In this document: piece by piece, positions 16,901-25,981 of the stretch | Layout: every line of letters begins with the position of its first letter | Numbering within the stretch: the first letter of the stretch is position 1 | Source: Streptomyces sp. NBC_00448 | GTDB lineage: Bacteria > Actinomycetota > Actinomycetes > Streptomycetales > Streptomycetaceae | DNA: 64,000 nt | Direction: 5' to 3' | Assembly (NCBI RefSeq): GCF_036014115.1 | Contig: NZ_CP107913.1 | Span: 6,441,501 to 6,505,500, forward strand | The notes under the pieces: generated by a model | What the model was told of the DNA's origin: nothing | Databases searched by the model: none | Seen by the model: only the letters and a program-made list of their open reading frames with translations | Translations under genes and position numbers: made by a program

Positions 16901-18778
16901 TCAGCCGGCGCCGGCGCGGGTCACCCGGAGCACGTGCCCGCCGGCCGGCGCGGCCGCGCGCTGCACCAGCCGGGTGCGGTACACCCGCCCGTTCCACACC
17001 TTGGCGAGCTTGGCGTCGTCGAGGTCGACGGGCTCGACGGAAGCGTCGAACCGGTCGGTGTCGAACGCCAGTCGAGCGTCGCCGACGCGCAATCCCCCTG
17101 CCTCCGGCCTCGGTTCGAACGCGGTCATCAGCACGAGGGTCATGGTTCCGGTTGCGGTGAAGGCCCACGAGTCACGGAGTTCGACGGCCGGGTCCCGGCG
17201 GTCGAGCCGCACCGTGCGCGCGCAGCGCTCGAGACGGCTGACGTCCGGATATGCGGCGGTGAGGTCCATCTCCAGCCCCGTGGTGGTCCCGTCGTCGTCG
17301 AAGGCGGTGTCCGTGGCGTGGTACTCCACCCCGTGCCGCTGTTCCACCCCGTTGGGCAGCGGGACGTTGTGCCATCCGCTCCGCATGGTCCAGATCGTGT
17401 ACCGGGTCGCCGGCTCGAAGGTCTCGCGCCGGTACACGCCGACCCCGACGTCGATGAGGACCGGCGCGCCGTCCAGCGAGACGATGACGCCGCCGACGTC
17501 GTTGTGGTTGTGGCTGACGTCGTTGTGCCCGCCCTTGGCGGCGACGAACAGGCCCGAGACGTCCCCGGCGCGTTCGCGGGCCACCGCGACCTCGGTGCCG
17601 GGCAGGTAGAGCGCCGCGGGCATGCCGGCCGCCGCCTCCCCGTCCGTCCAGCCCGGGGCGCGGAGCGCGGCGAGCGTGCGCCGGAACAGGGGCGCGAGTT
17701 GACCGTCGAAGCGCAGCGCATGCGCGCGGCCCATCCACCGCGCGTGCCGGACGACCTGGTCGTCACCGACGCGGGTGCCGAAGCGGGCGAGCAGGTGCCA
17801 GTTCGCGTTCTCCGGCATCGCGGCCGAGCCGTCGGAGTAGTTGACCTGCGAGCCGGTGCCGATCTGCATGGCCATCGGGAAGCGGGCCATCTGCGGGACG
17901 GGCCGGACCGGGAAGCCGTCGAGCGCTCCCGCCGTCAACTCCGCCAGAAGGTCGAGGGCTTCGAACAGGGTGGCGCCGGCCCACCACCAGTAGGTGGCGC
18001 CTTCGTCGCAGCTTCCGTCGTCGTCGTAGCCTGCGCGGAAGCGGTCGAGGATGACCAGTGCGCGGTCGATCGTGGCGACGAGCCGGTCCCGGTCGGTCTC
18101 CACGACGGCGGCGCAGACCAGGACGTTCGACACGATCCATGGCGCCCAGTTGTTCGGCGGTCCGTCGACGCCGTGCCAGAAGTAGACCTCCTTCTCCCAG
18201 GGGTCCAGGACGCGGCGGCGGATCTCGTGGTGCACGCGGGCACGGATGCCCGGGTAGTCCCGTTCGAGGCGCTCGCCCGCGATGGCGTCGATCCCGGCCA
18301 GCATGGCCCCGATCGACGCGTCCGCGAGATCGAGGACGTCCCGTCCGGGGATCGGCAGGAACGGGCGCTCGCCGGACTCCGGCAGTGCGTAGTGGGAGGG
18401 CAGGCACCATGCGCTGAGCTCGCACAACCGCCAGACCCCGTCGGCGAGTTCTGGCACCAGTTCGGCGTCACCCGTGACGCCGAGCAACAGGGCGGTGGAC
18501 GCCACCAGGCCGCAGAGCGCGTGTTCGGCGCGCTCCTGGGGTTGCCTGTCACCGGTCCGGCTGTACGCGGCCCACCTGGTCAGACTGTGCTGCTCGCGGG
18601 CGGCCTTCTCCCGCCAACGCAGCAGCCCGTCGCCGAGAGCGCGCCGGTCGCGCTCGTCCACGGCCGCCCACGCGGCGCGGTCCTGGACCGGCGGGGCCGG
18701 GGACCAGGTCCCGACGCGTACTGCGGCGCGGACTTCCGGAGTGAGAAGGGAACGGAAAGAGGTGTCGCTGGTATGCAC
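16901..18778 (-). CDS. heparinase II/III-like polysaccharide lyase family protein
   Basis: 625 aa from a GTG at 18776-18778. The N-terminal ~350 residues are helical, of the (alpha/alpha) toroid type, with NNWAPWIVSNVLVCA and EGATYWWWAGATLFEAL. The C-terminal half has the heparinase II/III signature HNDVSHNHNDVGGVIVSLDGAPVLIDVG, with candidate His, Asn and Tyr catalytic and metal residues. There is no signal peptide, which suggests cytoplasmic action on imported oligosaccharides. Family members cleave uronic-acid-containing glycans by beta-elimination. The substrate here is unknown. It sits between the binding-protein gene and the DUF4832 gene in the leftward operon. Confidence 0.87.
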   Translation of the reverse strand: MHTSDTSFRSLLTPEVRAAVRVGTWSPAPPVQDRAAWAAVDERDRRALGDGLLRWREKAAREQHSLTRWAAYSRTGDRQPQERAEHALCGLVASTALLLGVTGDAELVPELADGVWRLCELSAWCLPSHYALPESGERPFLPIPGRDVLDLADASIGAMLAGIDAIAGERLERDYPGIRARVHHEIRRRVLDPWEKEVYFWHGVDGPPNNWAPWIVSNVLVCAAVVETDRDRLVATIDRALVILDRFRAGYDDDGSCDEGATYWWWAGATLFEALDLLAELTAGALDGFPVRPVPQMARFPMAMQIGTGSQVNYSDGSAAMPENANWHLLARFGTRVGDDQVVRHARWMGRAHALRFDGQLAPLFRRTLAALRAPGWTDGEAAAGMPAALYLPGTEVAVARERAGDVSGLFVAAKGGHNDVSHNHNDVGGVIVSLDGAPVLIDVGVGVYRRETFEPATRYTIWTMRSGWHNVPLPNGVEQRHGVEYHATDTAFDDDGTTTGLEMDLTAAYPDVSRLERCARTVRLDRRDPAVELRDSWAFTATGTMTLVLMTAFEPRPEAGGLRVGDARLAFDTDRFDASVEPVDLDDAKLAKVWNGRVYRTRLVQRAAAPAGGHVLRVTRAGAG

Positions 18779-18828
18779 GGGTGCGGGTCCCTTGGTGATC
18801 GACTGGACGGCACTGCTGACGCTTCAGG

Positions 18829-20487
18829 TCAGGCGTGCTGCTTCTCGTACGCCTTCTCGTACTCGGCGCGAATGGTGTTGCCGACGCTGGAGGTCCAGGT
18901 CCTGACGGCGCCGCGCACCTTGGACAGGTTCGCGCGGCCCAGGATGTAGTCGTTCATGGCGTCCAGGACCGCCGACTCGGCGGACGCGGACTGCGACGCG
19001 GTGGCCGAGTACAGCCCGGTCACGGGGCTCTGGACCAGCATGTGCTGCGTCGCGACCTGCCACTCGTGCGAGCGCCGGAGCTGCTCGTCCCTGCGGATCG
19101 CGAGGTTGAGCACCTGCGGGCCGGCGGCGAGGCGGTACAGCGCGCTGGCGTTGACCATCGTGTCGCCGGCCTTGGTCAGCGCGGCGTCGGCACCGGAACC
19201 CGTGTAGTGGACGCCCTGTTTGCCGTGTGTGAGGTCGAACGTCTCCTTCGAACCGAAGGGCGCGGCAAGGTAGTTGAGGATGCGGAGCTGCTCCTTGATC
19301 TTCGACGCGCCGGCCTTCTTCAGCGCGGTGAAGGAGAAGCTCGACGAACCCTGGTAGTTGGCGCCCTTGCCGCCGTCGGCGCCGAAGGGGACGACCGCGC
19401 CGGTCACGACGCCGTTCGGCAGCGTGGTGTCGAGGAGGGCGGAGATGCCATCCATGTGCATCAGGACGGTGCCGTTGGCGATGTACGTCTTTGCCTGCGC
19501 GTTCTGCAGGCTCGGCGTGTCGGGGTGGTAGTAGCCGGCCGCGTTCAGCTTCCTGATGTAGCTGACGGCGCGCACCCACTCCTCGGTCTCGTACTTGTTG
19601 ACGAACTTCCCGCCGGTGCGCTCCCAGCCGTTCGGCACCCCGAACATGGCGCCGATGATGTCGTATCCCCAGTCGACGCCGTTCGCGCCGCCCTGCCCGC
19701 AGATGGCGTACCGGTTCGCCTTCGCGTCCGTCACGGATTTGCACAGCTCGGTGAAGTCGTCCTCGTTCTTCGGCGCGGGCTCCTGGCCGGTGAGCTTCTT
19801 GATCACGTCCGGACGGCAGACGAGGATGCTGCCGAAGGGCGGCCGGTGTTCGGGGACTCCGTAGATCTTGCCGTTGATCCGGGCGCTGACCCACGACGGG
19901 GTCGGGATGTTCGCGAGGTTCGGGTACTGCTTGATGTGGTCGCCGGAGAGGAACTCGGAGAGGTCCTGGAACTGCGAGGCGAGGATCTGCGGGTAGCGCG
20001 GCGGCATCGCGAACGTCAGGAACTCGACCATCTGCGGCAGGCCGTTGCCGGCGATCATGGTCGCGAACTTCTCCGCGAAGGAGTCGCCCGGCACGAAGGT
20101 CAGGTCGAACTTCGTGTTCGCCAGCTTGTCGACGTAGCTCAGGAAGGTGTTGTTCGCCGGGGGCGGCGCGTCGTAGGTCACGACGAATCCGGTGGTCGAA
20201 CTGCCGTCGCCTATCGGGCCCGTGACGGACTGGAAGAGCTCGCTCTCCGTCGGGGACGCGTAGTAGACCGGCTGCACGATCGAGTTCCCGGCGAGGTCGG
20301 CCTTGGGGCCCTTGGCCACCGGTACGTACGTCGGCAGTGGGGAGAGCGTCCCGGAGAGCTTGTTCATGCTCGCGGCGTCGCTGGACGAGCAGGCGGACAG
20401 CGCGCCGCCCGTGCCGAGGGCGAGGAGCCCGAATGCGGCGCCCCCGAGGAGCTTGCGGCGGCTGATCGATCCGGTGGGCTGGTTCAT
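18829..20487 (-). CDS. ABC transporter extracellular solute-binding lipoprotein
   Basis: 552 aa. The signal has twin arginines (ISRRKLLGGAAFG) and a lipobox LSAC, so it is a Tat-type lipoprotein. Length and motifs (FVPGDSFAEKFATMIAGNGLPQMVEF; WGYDIIGAMFGVPNGW; GKGANYQGSSSFSFTALKK) fit the large LplA-like binding proteins of the MalE cluster that work with LplB/LplC permeases. These import oligosaccharides, often uronic-acid-containing ones. It follows the second permease gene by 48 nt. No ATPase is encoded in the locus; actinobacterial sugar importers usually share MsiK. Confidence 0.92.
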   Translation of the reverse strand: MNQPTGSISRRKLLGGAAFGLLALGTGGALSACSSSDAASMNKLSGTLSPLPTYVPVAKGPKADLAGNSIVQPVYYASPTESELFQSVTGPIGDGSSTTGFVVTYDAPPPANNTFLSYVDKLANTKFDLTFVPGDSFAEKFATMIAGNGLPQMVEFLTFAMPPRYPQILASQFQDLSEFLSGDHIKQYPNLANIPTPSWVSARINGKIYGVPEHRPPFGSILVCRPDVIKKLTGQEPAPKNEDDFTELCKSVTDAKANRYAICGQGGANGVDWGYDIIGAMFGVPNGWERTGGKFVNKYETEEWVRAVSYIRKLNAAGYYHPDTPSLQNAQAKTYIANGTVLMHMDGISALLDTTLPNGVVTGAVVPFGADGGKGANYQGSSSFSFTALKKAGASKIKEQLRILNYLAAPFGSKETFDLTHGKQGVHYTGSGADAALTKAGDTMVNASALYRLAAGPQVLNLAIRRDEQLRRSHEWQVATQHMLVQSPVTGLYSATASQSASAESAVLDAMNDYILGRANLSKVRGAVRTWTSSVGNTIRAEYEKAYEKQHA

Positions 20488-20535
20488 CGGGCTTCTCCTT
20501 CGAAGCGGGCTTCGATGTCTGGTGGTTGCGGCGGC

Positions 20536-21426
20536 TCAGCCCTTGACGGCCCCGGTGAGCACACCCTTGGTGAGGTGCCGCTGGACGAACGGGTAGGCGA
20601 GGGCGATCGGGGCGATCGCGATCATCACGACCGCCATCTGCACGGACTGCGCGGCGGGGTGGATGGTGGTGTCACCGACACCGGAGACGAGCGAGGACCC
20701 CTGCAACACATAGGTTCGGAGCACGAGTTGCAGCGTCCACTTCGTCGAGTCGTTGATGTAGAGAAGGGCGTTGAAGAACGCGTTCCAGTAGCCGACCGCG
20801 TAGAAGAGGGTCACCACGGCGATGACCGCGCGGGACAGCGGGAGGACGATTTTCCACAGCACGCGCCATTCGCCGGCGCCGTCCATCTTCGCGCTGTCGA
20901 TGAGTTCCTTCGGTATTCCCATCATGAATCCGCGCACGACGACCAGGTTGAAGACGCTGAATGCCGACGGCAGGATCAGTGCCCAGTAGTTGTTGACCAG
21001 GCCGAGTTGCTTGACCACGAGGTAGAGCGGGATGAGGCCGGGCGTGAACAGGAACGTGACGAGCACGAAGGTCAGCAGCGGCCGCTGGAACAGCGATCCG
21101 GGACGGCTCAGCGCCCATGCGGCGAGCACGGTCGAACTGACGCTGATCGCCGTGCCGATGAGCGTGACCAGCGCGGTCACCACGATCGCCCGGGTCACGA
21201 TGCCGCCGGTCAGGATCTGCGAGTACGCCGACAGGTTGAACGACTTCGGCCAGACGACATAGCCGCCCGCGGCGGTGATGTCGTCGTTGCTGGACACGCT
21301 CGTCGAGAAGACGATCAGGAACGGGAAGAGGATGACGGCGAGGAGGACCACAACGGCGACGCATTTGAGCGCCAGCACGACGGGCTTGGGTTTTCCGGCC
21401 CAGACCGGACGGCGGACAGTGCTCAT
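20536..21426 (-). CDS. carbohydrate ABC transporter permease (LplC/MalG type)
   Basis: 296 aa with six membrane helices. The EAA loop appears as IPKELIDSAKMDGAGEWRVLWKIVLPLSRAV. The N-terminal helix (VVLLAVILFPFLIVFSTSVSS) and C-terminal QRHLTKGVLTGAVKG are typical of the LplC subgroup. Its ATG overlaps the stop of the upstream permease gene as ATGA (21423-21426), so translation is coupled. Confidence 0.93.
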   Translation of the reverse strand: MSTVRRPVWAGKPKPVVLALKCVAVVVLLAVILFPFLIVFSTSVSSNDDITAAGGYVVWPKSFNLSAYSQILTGGIVTRAIVVTALVTLIGTAISVSSTVLAAWALSRPGSLFQRPLLTFVLVTFLFTPGLIPLYLVVKQLGLVNNYWALILPSAFSVFNLVVVRGFMMGIPKELIDSAKMDGAGEWRVLWKIVLPLSRAVIAVVTLFYAVGYWNAFFNALLYINDSTKWTLQLVLRTYVLQGSSLVSGVGDTTIHPAAQSVQMAVVMIAIAPIALAYPFVQRHLTKGVLTGAVKG

Positions 21427-22403
21427 GATCGCGAATACACCCCTTGTTCTCCGAGCATGTGGGAAGCCTTGTTCGCCCCGAGGATCAGCACGAATCCGAC
21501 CACGCCCTTGATGAGCCCGACGGCGATGCCGACACCCCAGTTGCCGTCGACGACGCCGTGGTAATAGACGTATGTGTCGAGCACTTCGGCCGCGTGCGCG
21601 CCGACCGCGTTCCGCTGCAGGATGATCTGCTCGAACCCGACGGACAGCGACTCGCCGAGCCGGAGAATCAGCAGCAGCACGATGATCGGCCGGATGCCGG
21701 GCAGCGTGACGTGCCAGAAGCGGCTCCACGCCCCCGAACCGTCGATCGCCGCCGCCTCGTAGAGCGAGTCGTCGACGGCGGCGAGCGCGGCGAGGAAGAT
21801 GATCGTGCCCCAGCCGGCGTCCTTCCAGATGAGCTGCGAGGTGAGGAGCAGCTTGAAGGTCGACGGGTCGCTCATGACGGTGATCGTCGACTCGTTGGCC
21901 TGGCGCAGCATGTGGTTGACCACGCCGCCAGATCCCAGGGACTCCTGGAAGAACCCGACGACGATCACCCACGACAGGAAGTGCGGCAGGTAGAGCACCG
22001 ACTGCACCAGTACGCGCAGCCACGGCCAGACCAGCGAGTGGATGAGCAGCGCGAGCGCGATCGGGACCGGGAAGAAGAGCACCAGCTGCATCAGCGTGAT
22101 CTCCAGCGTGTTCACCACCGACCGCCAGAACGCCGGGTCGGAGAAGAGCACTTGGAAGTTCTGGAAGCCGATCCAGGGGCTCTGCGAGATCGGGATGTAC
22201 GGCTGGTAGTCCATGAACGCGATCACGTTGCCGAACAGCGGCAGGTAGACGAAGAGCAGCAGCAGGACCACTGCCGGCGTCACCATGATCAGCAGCGGAT
22301 AGTCCCGCCGTAGCCGGGCGAGGAACGGGACTCGGCGGTCGACTAGCGCACGACCGTGGCGGTCGGTGCGGGTCGCTGCGGGGGCGACCAACTTCGCGCT
22401 CAT
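21423..22403 (-). CDS. carbohydrate ABC transporter permease (LplB/MalF type)
   Basis: 326 aa from an ATG at 22401-22403. Six membrane helices, beginning LIMVTPAVVLLLLFVYLPLFG. The EAA loop is DDSLYEAAAIDGSGAWSRFWHVTLPGIRPI. The C-terminal SHMLGEQGVYSRS is characteristic of the LplB subgroup. It is the first gene of the leftward operon. Its start lies 84 nt from the 31-bp dyad that separates it from the divergent regulator. Confidence 0.93.
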   Translation of the reverse strand: MSAKLVAPAATRTDRHGRALVDRRVPFLARLRRDYPLLIMVTPAVVLLLLFVYLPLFGNVIAFMDYQPYIPISQSPWIGFQNFQVLFSDPAFWRSVVNTLEITLMQLVLFFPVPIALALLIHSLVWPWLRVLVQSVLYLPHFLSWVIVVGFFQESLGSGGVVNHMLRQANESTITVMSDPSTFKLLLTSQLIWKDAGWGTIIFLAALAAVDDSLYEAAAIDGSGAWSRFWHVTLPGIRPIIVLLLILRLGESLSVGFEQIILQRNAVGAHAAEVLDTYVYYHGVVDGNWGVGIAVGLIKGVVGFVLILGANKASHMLGEQGVYSRS

Positions 22404-22486
22404 GCGGCTCCTTTGCCTCGGGTGGTCCAGGTGTCCGGGAGCCGGCTCGGCAGCGAGCACGGTGCGGCGTTCGAACACTGCGATAT

Positions 22487-22517
22487 CTCTAAGTGCTCAT
22501 ATGATGAGAGTCAAGAG
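22487..22517. promoter_or_regulatory. 31-bp dyad, putative operator of the divergent sugar locus
   Basis: The pattern CTCT-N5-CTCAT-N3-ATGAG-N5-AGAG is exactly symmetric about 22502. It lies in the only AT-rich stretch between the divergent permease gene (start 22403) and regulator gene (start 22559). An 8-bp palindrome GTTCGAAC is nearby (22469-22476). It is a natural binding site for the regulator encoded at 22559. Confidence 0.65.
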
Positions 22518-22558
22518 CGATTATTCATCCGCACATGAAACGCACATAGGGAGCGACG

Positions 22559-23656
22559 ATGCACCCGAGTCAGCGTCAGGAGCGCATCCTGGCCGAGTTG
22601 CGCATCCACGGCAGCCTGTCCGCCACCGACTTCGCCGCACGCGAAGGCATCTCGGCGATGACCGTCCGGCGCGATCTCGGCGAACTCGCCGAGCGCGGGG
22701 TCCTGCGGCGCGTGCACGGCGGCGCCGTGTCGGTGGAGACCTACCCGACCGCGGGCGTCCCGCACCGGCCGGCGCCGCGCTCCGCGCCGGGGGAGCCGAA
22801 CAACGCGCTGTTCACCCTCGGGCTCGTCGTTCCCGACCCCGGTTACTACTTCCCGAAGATCGTCGCCGGTGTCGCCGAGCGCACCGACGCCCTCGGCGGA
22901 CGTGTCGTGCTCGGCATCTCCCAGTACGACAAGGCCCTGGAACGGCAGCAGATCAAGCGGTTCATGTCCAGCGAGATCGACGGGCTGCTGGTCACGACGA
23001 CGATCGCCGACGCGTTCGGGACGCTGGAACTGCTCGGCGAGGCGACGATGCCCGTGGTCGTCGTCGAACGGGCCGTCACCGAAGCCCCGAGCGGGGCCGC
23101 CACCTTGGAGTCCGTCCGCAGCGACCATGCCGCCGGTGCCGCGATCGCCATCCGGCACCTCGCCGACCTTGGGCACCGCTCGGTCGGCGTGGCGATGTTC
23201 GACACCCCGACCTCTCCCCAACTGCAGATCGGGTACGACCGCGCCGTCCGGCAACTCGGCCTGCGCACGGACGCTCCGGTCGAGGTGATCGACGAGATGA
23301 ACGCCGTGGGGGCGGCGACCCGGCGCTACGTGAAGCGATGTCTGGGAGCCGGCACCACCGCGGTGTTCGTGCACTCCGACCAGTACGCGGTGGAGTTCGT
23401 GAAGACCGTGCTGGAGATGGGCGTCGCCATACCCGGCGACCTGTCCGTGGTGGCCTACGACGACGAGGTCGCCGCCTTCGCCGCGGTGCCTCTGACCGCC
23501 GTCGCGCCGCCGAAGCACGACGTCGGCCGGTTCGCCGCGACGATGTGTTTCGAACGGCTCTCCACGGCCGCCGAGTTGGGGTTCGCCCGGCGGCACATGA
23601 CGCTGGCGCCGACGCTGAGCGTGCGGCAGTCGGTCCGGCGGATGTGCGATTCCTGA
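22559..23656 (+). CDS. DeoR-type HTH / LacI-type sensor transcriptional regulator
   Basis: 365 aa. Residues 1-60 are a DeoR-family winged helix (RQERILAELRIHGSLSATDFAAREGISAMTVRRDLGELAERGVLRRVHGGAV). Residues ~80-360 are a LacI/GalR-type periplasmic-binding-like sensor (LGLVVPDPGYYFPKIVAGV; IDGLLVTTT; HLADLGHRSVGVAMF; SVVAYDDEVAAFAAVPLTAV). DeoR regulators normally carry a sugar-phosphate-isomerase-like sensor, so this is a domain swap, though one known in actinobacteria. It is divergent from the transporter operon and is the expected local repressor. Confidence 0.92.
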   Translation: MHPSQRQERILAELRIHGSLSATDFAAREGISAMTVRRDLGELAERGVLRRVHGGAVSVETYPTAGVPHRPAPRSAPGEPNNALFTLGLVVPDPGYYFPKIVAGVAERTDALGGRVVLGISQYDKALERQQIKRFMSSEIDGLLVTTTIADAFGTLELLGEATMPVVVVERAVTEAPSGAATLESVRSDHAAGAAIAIRHLADLGHRSVGVAMFDTPTSPQLQIGYDRAVRQLGLRTDAPVEVIDEMNAVGAATRRYVKRCLGAGTTAVFVHSDQYAVEFVKTVLEMGVAIPGDLSVVAYDDEVAAFAAVPLTAVAPPKHDVGRFAATMCFERLSTAAELGFARRHMTLAPTLSVRQSVRRMCDS

Positions 23657-23742
23657 TCACTTGCAACCTTCTCCTTGACTTCGAACATCACTCCGGGCTG
23701 AGCTGTGAGTCGCTGTTCTCCGGAGGGGAGTCGACCGACAAG

Positions 23743-24804
23743 ATGACGTCGCACACCAACACCATGGGGCCACCGCACGTCGATGCGGTGCGCGCCGTCG
23801 CGGTCGCGTTCGCGATGCCGGAGGAGACCTTCGCCCGGGTCTTCGACCCCGGCGACGTGGCCGCGCTGCACGCCGCGAGCACGGTCCGGGTGCTCGCCGA
23901 CCAGCCGCTCGACCTCGACGCCGGCGGGGCGGACGCCGCCTGCCTCGCCGAGGTCGAGGTGCTCGTGACCGGCTGGGGCACGCCCGTTCTCGACCCGGCG
24001 CGCCTGGACCGGATGCCGCGGCTGCGCGCCGTGGTCCACTCCGCCGGTTCGCTCCGGCCCGTGGTCGACGACGCGGTGTGGCAGCGCGGCATCGCGATCA
24101 CGTCGAGCGCCACCGCCAACGCGGTGCCCGTCGCGGAGTTCACGGTCGCCGTGATCGTGCTCGCCGCGAAGCGGGCGCTCGGCGCCGCGGACGCGCTGCG
24201 GCGGGCCGGCGGAGCCCCGGTCGACGTCGAGGAATCCTGGCCGACCGTCGGCATGTACGGGATCACGGTCGGGGTGGTCGGCGCCTCCCGCGTCGGCCGC
24301 GCTGTGATCGAGCGGCTGCGCGGGTACGACGTCCGCGTCGTACTGAGCGATCCGACCGTCGGCGAGGCCGAGGCGGCCCGGCTCGGGGTCGCGCTCATGG
24401 AACTCGGCGAGCTGTGCGCGGTGAGCGACGTCGTCTCGCTGCACGCGCCGCTGCTGCCGGAGACCGTCGGCATGCTGGACCGGACGGCCATCGAGCGGAT
24501 GCGCCCGGGCGCGACGCTGGTGAACACCGCCCGCGGGGCGCTGGTCGACCAGGACGCGCTCGCCGACCGCCTCGACCGGGGCGACCTCACCGCCGTCCTC
24601 GACGTCACCGAGCCGGAACTGCTCCCGGCCGGTGCCCGGTTGCGCTCCACACCGAACACGTTCATCACCCCGCACATCGCCGGATCGCTGGGGAACGAGC
24701 TGCGCCGGCTGGCGGGCAACGCCGTCCGCGAGGCGCTCGCGTTCAGCGCGACCGGCGCGTTCACCGACCCGATCGCCTTCGAGCGAGCCGTCATCCAGGC
24801 ATGA
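23743..24804 (+). CDS. D-isomer-specific 2-hydroxyacid dehydrogenase
   Basis: 353 aa from an ATG at 23743; GGAGGGGAG lies 12 nt upstream, a rather long spacing. The Rossmann motif is GVVGASRVGRAV, a loose form of GxGxxG. Catalytic residues typical of the family are present: Arg in NTARGALVD, Glu in DVTEPELLP, His in TPHIAGSLGNE. It presumably reduces or oxidises a 2-keto or 2-hydroxy sugar acid in the cytoplasm with NAD(P). In this locus it would process a product released from the imported glycan (inference). Its stop overlaps an ATG as ATGA. Confidence 0.9.
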   Translation: MTSHTNTMGPPHVDAVRAVAVAFAMPEETFARVFDPGDVAALHAASTVRVLADQPLDLDAGGADAACLAEVEVLVTGWGTPVLDPARLDRMPRLRAVVHSAGSLRPVVDDAVWQRGIAITSSATANAVPVAEFTVAVIVLAAKRALGAADALRRAGGAPVDVEESWPTVGMYGITVGVVGASRVGRAVIERLRGYDVRVVLSDPTVGEAEAARLGVALMELGELCAVSDVVSLHAPLLPETVGMLDRTAIERMRPGATLVNTARGALVDQDALADRLDRGDLTAVLDVTEPELLPAGARLRSTPNTFITPHIAGSLGNELRRLAGNAVREALAFSATGAFTDPIAFERAVIQA

Positions 24805-24821
24805 CCCGGAGGGTCACCACC

Positions 24822-24929
24822 ATGACCGACACCACCACTGCCCCCTGCCCCGACCGGCCGTCGCCCGCCGTGCCGCCGTCGCCGTCCGGCCGCGGACATG
24901 CCCTCCGCGTGGCACGGACCGCGCGATGA
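24822..24929 (+). CDS. 35-aa ORF coupled at its downstream end
   Basis: GGAGGG (24808-24813) lies 8 nt before ATG 24822. An in-frame ATG at 24801 also forms ATGA with the stop of the dehydrogenase gene. The frame ends TGA at 24927-24929, forming ATGA with the start of the GH43-like gene. The peptide is Pro/Ser/Arg-rich (begins MTDTTTAPCPDR, ends RVARTAR). It may be a coupling cistron that carries ribosomes across the 120-nt gap, or a degenerate remnant. I cannot assign a function. Confidence 0.4.
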   Translation: MTDTTTAPCPDRPSPAVPPSPSGRGHALRVARTAR

Positions 24930-25981
24930 CGGGGGACCCGCGCGGGACGGCGGGCGGCGCCGTCATCGAGACCGCCCGGCCTTTCCTCGACCAGCACGGG
25001 CGGTTCGCCCAGCTGCACGGCGTCGGCATCCTGCGGATCGGCGACCGGTTCTTCGCCTGGGGCGAGGACAAGCGCGCCGGCGGGACGTTCGCGGGGATCG
25101 CCTGCTACTCCTCCGCCGACCTCGCCACATGGCGCCACGAGGGGACCTCCCTCGAGCCCGGCCACGGCGACCTCGCCCCTGGCCGCGTCGTCGAACGCCC
25201 GAAGGTGCTGCGGCACCCGCGCACCGGGCGGTACGTCCTCCTCGTCCACGTGGACTCCGCCGACTACGCGGACGCGCGGGTCGGATTCGCCAGCAGCAGC
25301 GACCCGATCGGGCCGTACGAATACCACGGCAGCGTAAGGCCGTTGGGGAATGCGAGCCGCGACATCGGCGTGTACATGGAGGAGGACACCGGCTACCTGC
25401 TCTCCGAGGACCGGGAGCGCGGATTGCACCTCTACCGGCTCACCGAGGACCTGCTCGCCGTCGACGCCCTCGTCGCCACCACGCTCGGCGAGCGCGGTGA
25501 CCACGGCTACGAGTCGCCCGCGCTCGTCCGCGTCGGCGGTACGTACTACCTGTTCGGCTCGGACCTCACCGGGTGGGCGACCAACGACAACCGGTACGCG
25601 ACGGCGCCCGCGCTCGCCGGGCCGTGGTCGCCGTGGCGGCGGTTCGCCCCGGCCGGGTCCGCGACGTACGACTCCCAGATCAGCACGATCGCCACGATCG
25701 CGGGCACCGAGCACACGACGTACGTGTACATCGGCGACCGCTGGCGTCCGGACCGTCTCGAACGCTCGCTGCCCGTCTGGATGCCGATCCGCATCGGCGA
25801 CGGGCAGGCGCGGCTGGACTGGGTCGACCGGTGGAGCGTCGACATCGCGTCGGGCGCCGTCCGCGCGGCCGGGCCGGCGAGGGCGGCGGCTGGCAACGCG
25901 GCGAGCGCGGAGGCGAGCCCGACGACTCACGAGGGAGCCGGCGCGGTGGCGAGCACGCGGGCGGAGGTGGCGGACGCATGA
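24926..25981 (+). CDS. glycoside hydrolase family 43-like beta-propeller protein
   Basis: 351 aa. The repeating-blade pattern and motifs AQLHGVGILRIGDRFFAWGEDK, VVERPKVLRHPRTGRYVLLVHV and GYESPALVRVGGTYYLFGSDLTGW match GH43-type five-bladed propellers (GH43_34-like). It has no signal peptide, so it acts on intracellular oligosaccharides. The propeller Asp/Glu triad cannot be fixed with certainty by eye. The last ~40 residues are Ala/Gly-rich. It overlaps the next gene as ATGA at 25978-25981. Confidence 0.83.
   Translation: MTGDPRGTAGGAVIETARPFLDQHGRFAQLHGVGILRIGDRFFAWGEDKRAGGTFAGIACYSSADLATWRHEGTSLEPGHGDLAPGRVVERPKVLRHPRTGRYVLLVHVDSADYADARVGFASSSDPIGPYEYHGSVRPLGNASRDIGVYMEEDTGYLLSEDRERGLHLYRLTEDLLAVDALVATTLGERGDHGYESPALVRVGGTYYLFGSDLTGWATNDNRYATAPALAGPWSPWRRFAPAGSATYDSQISTIATIAGTEHTTYVYIGDRWRPDRLERSLPVWMPIRIGDGQARLDWVDRWSVDIASGAVRAAGPARAAAGNAASAEASPTTHEGAGAVASTRAEVADA

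Noticed and set aside
18835..21564. 909-codon plus-strand frame across the ABC transporter genes
   Set aside because: Shadow of the binding-protein and permease genes; no recognisable domains and Arg/Gly/Val-biased content.
22469..22476. GTTCGAAC as a LexA/SOS box
   Set aside because: The actinobacterial LexA site needs GAAC-N4-GTTC spacing; here the half-sites abut in the other order.
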